9,778 nt of DNA, from assembly GCA_905480065.1 (NCBI GenBank), contig CAJQOV010000114.1, forward strand, positions 1-9,778, written 5' to 3'. Positions 7,231-9,778 of this stretch are shown piece by piece; position 1 is the first letter of the stretch, and each line of letters begins with the position of its first letter. The DNA comes from an uncultured Gammaproteobacteria bacterium (lineage in GTDB: Bacteria; Pseudomonadota; Gammaproteobacteria; UBA9214). Made by a program: the position numbers and the translations under genes. The notes beneath the pieces are model-generated. The model did not search any database and was not told the origin of the DNA. It saw only the letters and a list, made by a program, of their open reading frames with translations.

Positions 7231-8256
7231 ATGCAGACGGGTAGTGGTCAGCCAATATTTATTGTGGGCACGCCACGATCGGGCACGACGCTTGCGGCCA
7301 GGATCCTCGGCAGGCACCCCCGGCTGTTTATGCCGGGCGAGACGCATTATCTTGATGATGTATATTCACGAAGACAGGAACTGGGAAGCCTTGAGAGTCG
7401 GCAAGGAAGGATGGCGGTTGCGCAACGCTTGTATACCATTTACACCCGATATTACGAGTTGCCGGATCAGCAGCGTATTGAGCGGATGTTCCCGGATGTG
7501 TCCGATCTGGTTAAGGCGATAGATGACTGCAGGAGCCATGGTGCGGTGCTTGACCGTTTTATGAGTCTGCAGATGCAAGTGGAAGGCAAGTTGCGCTGGG
7601 GGAACAATGCACCGCGCGAGCTGTTCAGTATCCGGGAAATCCGTGAATTCTTCCCGGACGCAAAACTGGTGGTCTGTGTGCGCGATATCCGTGCCTTTCT
7701 CTACTCCTACCAGGGCAAGTGGAAGGCAACCGGTGCGGAGTATGTCGAGCGCATGAAAAAACTCTACCACCCGGTGGTTACTTCCTATCTGTGGAAATCG
7801 AGCATGCGACAGCTTTCTGTACTTGAACAACTGGTTCCGCCGACCGACAGGATTATCGTGCGCTACGAGGACCTGGTGACTGAACCCGAGGCCACGGTGA
7901 GAAGCATTTGCGCGACAATCGGGGAAGAATTCGAACCAGGCATGCTCGAAGTGGAAGGGCACAACAGTTCCAGCGCCACTGATGCCGGCGGTATATTTGC
8001 CAGCTCGGTCGATCGCTGGAAAGCGGAGTTATCACCGGAGGAAATCGCCATCAGCCAGAACATCGCGGGCAGCCTGCTCGGCAAACTGGGTTACGGGGAA
8101 ATCCCGGCGCATGCAGATCGCACGAAGTTGCTCGGTCTGTGGATGAGTACTCCTTTCGCGCTCTGGCGTGCACTGTACGCCAGCAAGGATACGCGCGGGC
8201 CGCTGCTCCCGTACCTGTTCCGGCGGGTGGGTGCATTGCTGGGTTTCAAGCGGTAG
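7231..8256 (+). CDS. Sulfotransferase family protein (PAPS-dependent)
   Basis: Predicted to move a sulfate group from PAPS to a hydroxyl, most plausibly on a sugar of the locus product. The 5'-phosphosulfate loop is IFIVGTPRSGTTLAARIL (PRSGTT at residues 15-20 from this start). The 3'-phosphate site is VVCVRDIRAFLYSY, with Arg151 and Ser159. RYEDLVTEP (211-219) and SSVDRWKAELSPEE (258-271) are typical of the Sulfotransfer_3-like group. The 341-residue length is normal. This ATG lies four bases after the upstream stop and puts the P-loop-like motif at the expected distance. An alternative in-frame ATG at 7207 adds eight residues (349) and overlaps the preceding gene by 20 bases; both are possible. 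Family members act on carbohydrates, proteins or small molecules, so the acceptor is inferred only from neighbours. The amidotransferase follows after 15 bases. Confidence 0.88.
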   Translation: MQTGSGQPIFIVGTPRSGTTLAARILGRHPRLFMPGETHYLDDVYSRRQELGSLESRQGRMAVAQRLYTIYTRYYELPDQQRIERMFPDVSDLVKAIDDCRSHGAVLDRFMSLQMQVEGKLRWGNNAPRELFSIREIREFFPDAKLVVCVRDIRAFLYSYQGKWKATGAEYVERMKKLYHPVVTSYLWKSSMRQLSVLEQLVPPTDRIIVRYEDLVTEPEATVRSICATIGEEFEPGMLEVEGHNSSSATDAGGIFASSVDRWKAELSPEEIAISQNIAGSLLGKLGYGEIPAHADRTKLLGLWMSTPFALWRALYASKDTRGPLLPYLFRRVGALLGFKR

Positions 8257-8271
8257 CGAAACCAGAACACC

Positions 8272-9778
8272 ATGTGCGGTATTGCCGGATTCGTGCTGGG
8301 GGGAGTAGCTGATAGCGCAGGCCTGCTGCGCAATATGGCATCCGTCATTGCGCACCGGGGTCCCGATGACGAAGGTTTTCTCGAGGCACAAACGGGTGCG
8401 GGGGATTACCGCATCGGTCTCGCCCACCGGCGCCTGTCCATTATCGACCTGGATACCGGTCACCAGCCGCTGGGTAACGAGGATGGAACCATCCAGATCG
8501 TCTTCAATGGCGAGATCTACAACTTCCGGGAATTGCGTAATGAGCTGATCGCGCGCGGACATCGATTCAACACGGCCTCCGACACCGAGACCATCGTGCA
8601 TGCCTACGAGGAGTATGGTGATGACTGTGTGCATCGGTTTCGCGGCATGTTTGCCTTCGCTATCTGGGACGCACCCCGCGAGCGCCTGTTGCTGGCCCGC
8701 GACCGTTTCGGCAAGAAGCCGCTGTACCTGCACGAGAGTAATGGTTCATTGCTGTTTGCCTCCGAGATCAAGTCGCTACTGCAGTACCCGCAGCTGGCGG
8801 TGCAGGCGGATACCGATGCGATCTGGGACTACCTCGCCTACCGTTACGTCCCCGGTCCGCGCACCCTGTTTCGGGGCATCCGCAAGCTGCAGCCCGGTTG
8901 CTGTGCCGTTTGGGAGAAAGGCCGGTTGCGGGAATGGAACTGGTACCGGCCGCCGGACTGCAGCATTCGCCTGGATGCGGAATTGCCCGTCGACCCGGTC
9001 GGCGCCTTTCTCGAGCTGCTGGAAGAGTCGGTTCGTATCCGCATGGTCAGTGATGTGCCGTTCGGCGCGTTTCTGTCCGGCGGGATCGATTCGTCCGCTG
9101 TCGTTGGCCTGATGAGCCGGCACAGCAACCACCCGGTGAAGACCTTTTCGGTTGGTTTCCCGGAATCCAGATACAGCGAGCTGGGTTATGCCCGGACAAT
9201 TGCGCAGCAGTTCGGCACCGATCATCATGAACTGACGGTGTCGCAGGATCACCTGATGGACGAGCTCCCGGCGCTGGTACGGTTCCGGGATGCGCCCGTC
9301 GCGGAGCCCGCGGACATTCCGATCTACCTGCTGTCGAAGGAAGCGCGCAAGTCGGTGAAGATGGTGCTGACCGGTGAGGGCAGCGATGAATTCCTCGGTG
9401 GTTATCCAAAGCATGTATACGAGCGCTACGCGGCCGCTTACCAGTTGCTGCCATCGACGTTGCGGCACGGCTTGCTGGAACCCCTGGTGCGGGCCTTGCC
9501 CTACCGGTTCCGGCGCGCCAAGACGGCAATCGTGAATCTCGGGCTGGAGGACCGGCAGGAGCGCATGGCGCGCTGGTTCGGTGCGCTGTCTGCGCAGGAG
9601 CGGGTTGCACTGGTCGCGTTCCGTCCGGATGCATCCACATCATCGTCGTCTGCCCTGCCGCTGCCTGAGGCAGGCAATACGGCGCTGCGGAACATCCTGT
9701 GTTTCGACCAGACCAGCTGGTTGCCGGACAACCTGCTCGAGCGCGGTGACCGCATGACCATGGCGGCCTCGATCGAGG
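8272..9778 (+). CDS. asnB: Asparagine synthase-like glutamine amidotransferase (3' end outside window)
   Basis: Begins MCGIAGF at ATG 8272, where Cys2 is the class II glutaminase nucleophile after Met removal. The frame stays open to the right edge (502 codons). Glutaminase residues seen are RGPDDEG (Arg29 onward), HRRLSIIDL and NGEIYN (79-84). The synthetase domain has the ATP-pyrophosphatase loop SGGIDSS (residues 269-275), then TGEGSDEFLGGY, and RGDRMTMAASIE at the edge. Family members are usually 600-650 residues, so about 100-150 are missing. The reaction hydrolyses glutamine and amidates an adenylated carboxylate: aspartate in true AsnB, but often a uronic acid or other glycan carboxylate when the gene sits in a polysaccharide locus, as here. 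The sequence cannot tell the two apart; the symbol refers to the family only. It lies 15 bases after the sulfotransferase, with no strong ribosome site (GAAACCAGAACACC precedes the ATG). Confidence 0.93.
   Translation, partial: MCGIAGFVLGGVADSAGLLRNMASVIAHRGPDDEGFLEAQTGAGDYRIGLAHRRLSIIDLDTGHQPLGNEDGTIQIVFNGEIYNFRELRNELIARGHRFNTASDTETIVHAYEEYGDDCVHRFRGMFAFAIWDAPRERLLLARDRFGKKPLYLHESNGSLLFASEIKSLLQYPQLAVQADTDAIWDYLAYRYVPGPRTLFRGIRKLQPGCCAVWEKGRLREWNWYRPPDCSIRLDAELPVDPVGAFLELLEESVRIRMVSDVPFGAFLSGGIDSSAVVGLMSRHSNHPVKTFSVGFPESRYSELGYARTIAQQFGTDHHELTVSQDHLMDELPALVRFRDAPVAEPADIPIYLLSKEARKSVKMVLTGEGSDEFLGGYPKHVYERYAAAYQLLPSTLRHGLLEPLVRALPYRFRRAKTAIVNLGLEDRQERMARWFGALSAQERVALVAFRPDASTSSSSALPLPEAGNTALRNILCFDQTSWLPDNLLERGDRMTMAASIE

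Noticed and set aside
8776..9643. Long minus-strand frames opposite the amidotransferase
   Set aside because: Shadows of a high-GC coding strand; the plus strand shows complete AsnB motifs.

Overview
The window is part of a polysaccharide (exopolysaccharide, capsule or O-antigen type) biosynthesis locus. The organism looks like a moderately high-GC Gram-negative bacterium, probably a gamma- or betaproteobacterium. This rests on the gene families, a Tat signal peptide, GTGTCAGAGCAC-type dispersed repeats and CCCTCTCC hairpins; no marker gene fixes the taxon.

Layout: (1) bases 1-4075, plus strand: the 3' part of a GH39/PslG-like glycoside hydrolase (open at the left edge), a polytopic Wzy/WaaL-family membrane protein, a possible 17-codon leader ORF, and a GT-B family 4 glycosyltransferase. 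(2) 4186-5472, minus strand: a Tat-exported protein predicted to form a right-handed beta-helix (pectin-lyase-like), convergent with the genes on its left. (3) 5473-6134: a non-coding, repeat-rich stretch. It contains a nested tandem/inverted repeat block (5631-5758), a CCCTCTCC hairpin (5783-5803) and a small A/T hairpin (5811-5833), and resembles a MITE or the ends of a REP/RAYT-type element without a transposase. (4) 6135-9778, plus strand: a second family 4 glycosyltransferase, a PAPS-dependent sulfotransferase and a class II asparagine-synthase-like amidotransferase. These three are closely packed and probably one operon; the last runs off the right edge.

Inferred joint role: the two glycosyltransferases build a repeat unit from sugar nucleotides on the cytoplasmic side, and the Wzy/WaaL protein polymerises or ligates it. 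The sulfotransferase and amidotransferase could decorate it with sulfate and amide groups. The GH39-like enzyme and the beta-helix protein would act on the polymer in the periplasm or outside the cell. This assignment comes from family membership and gene neighbourhood; no substrate can be read from the sequence. I see no CRISPR array, tRNA, rRNA, defence system or convincing novel machinery. The least ordinary parts are the repeat block, the inverted Tat/beta-helix gene and the pairing of a sulfotransferase with an amidotransferase.
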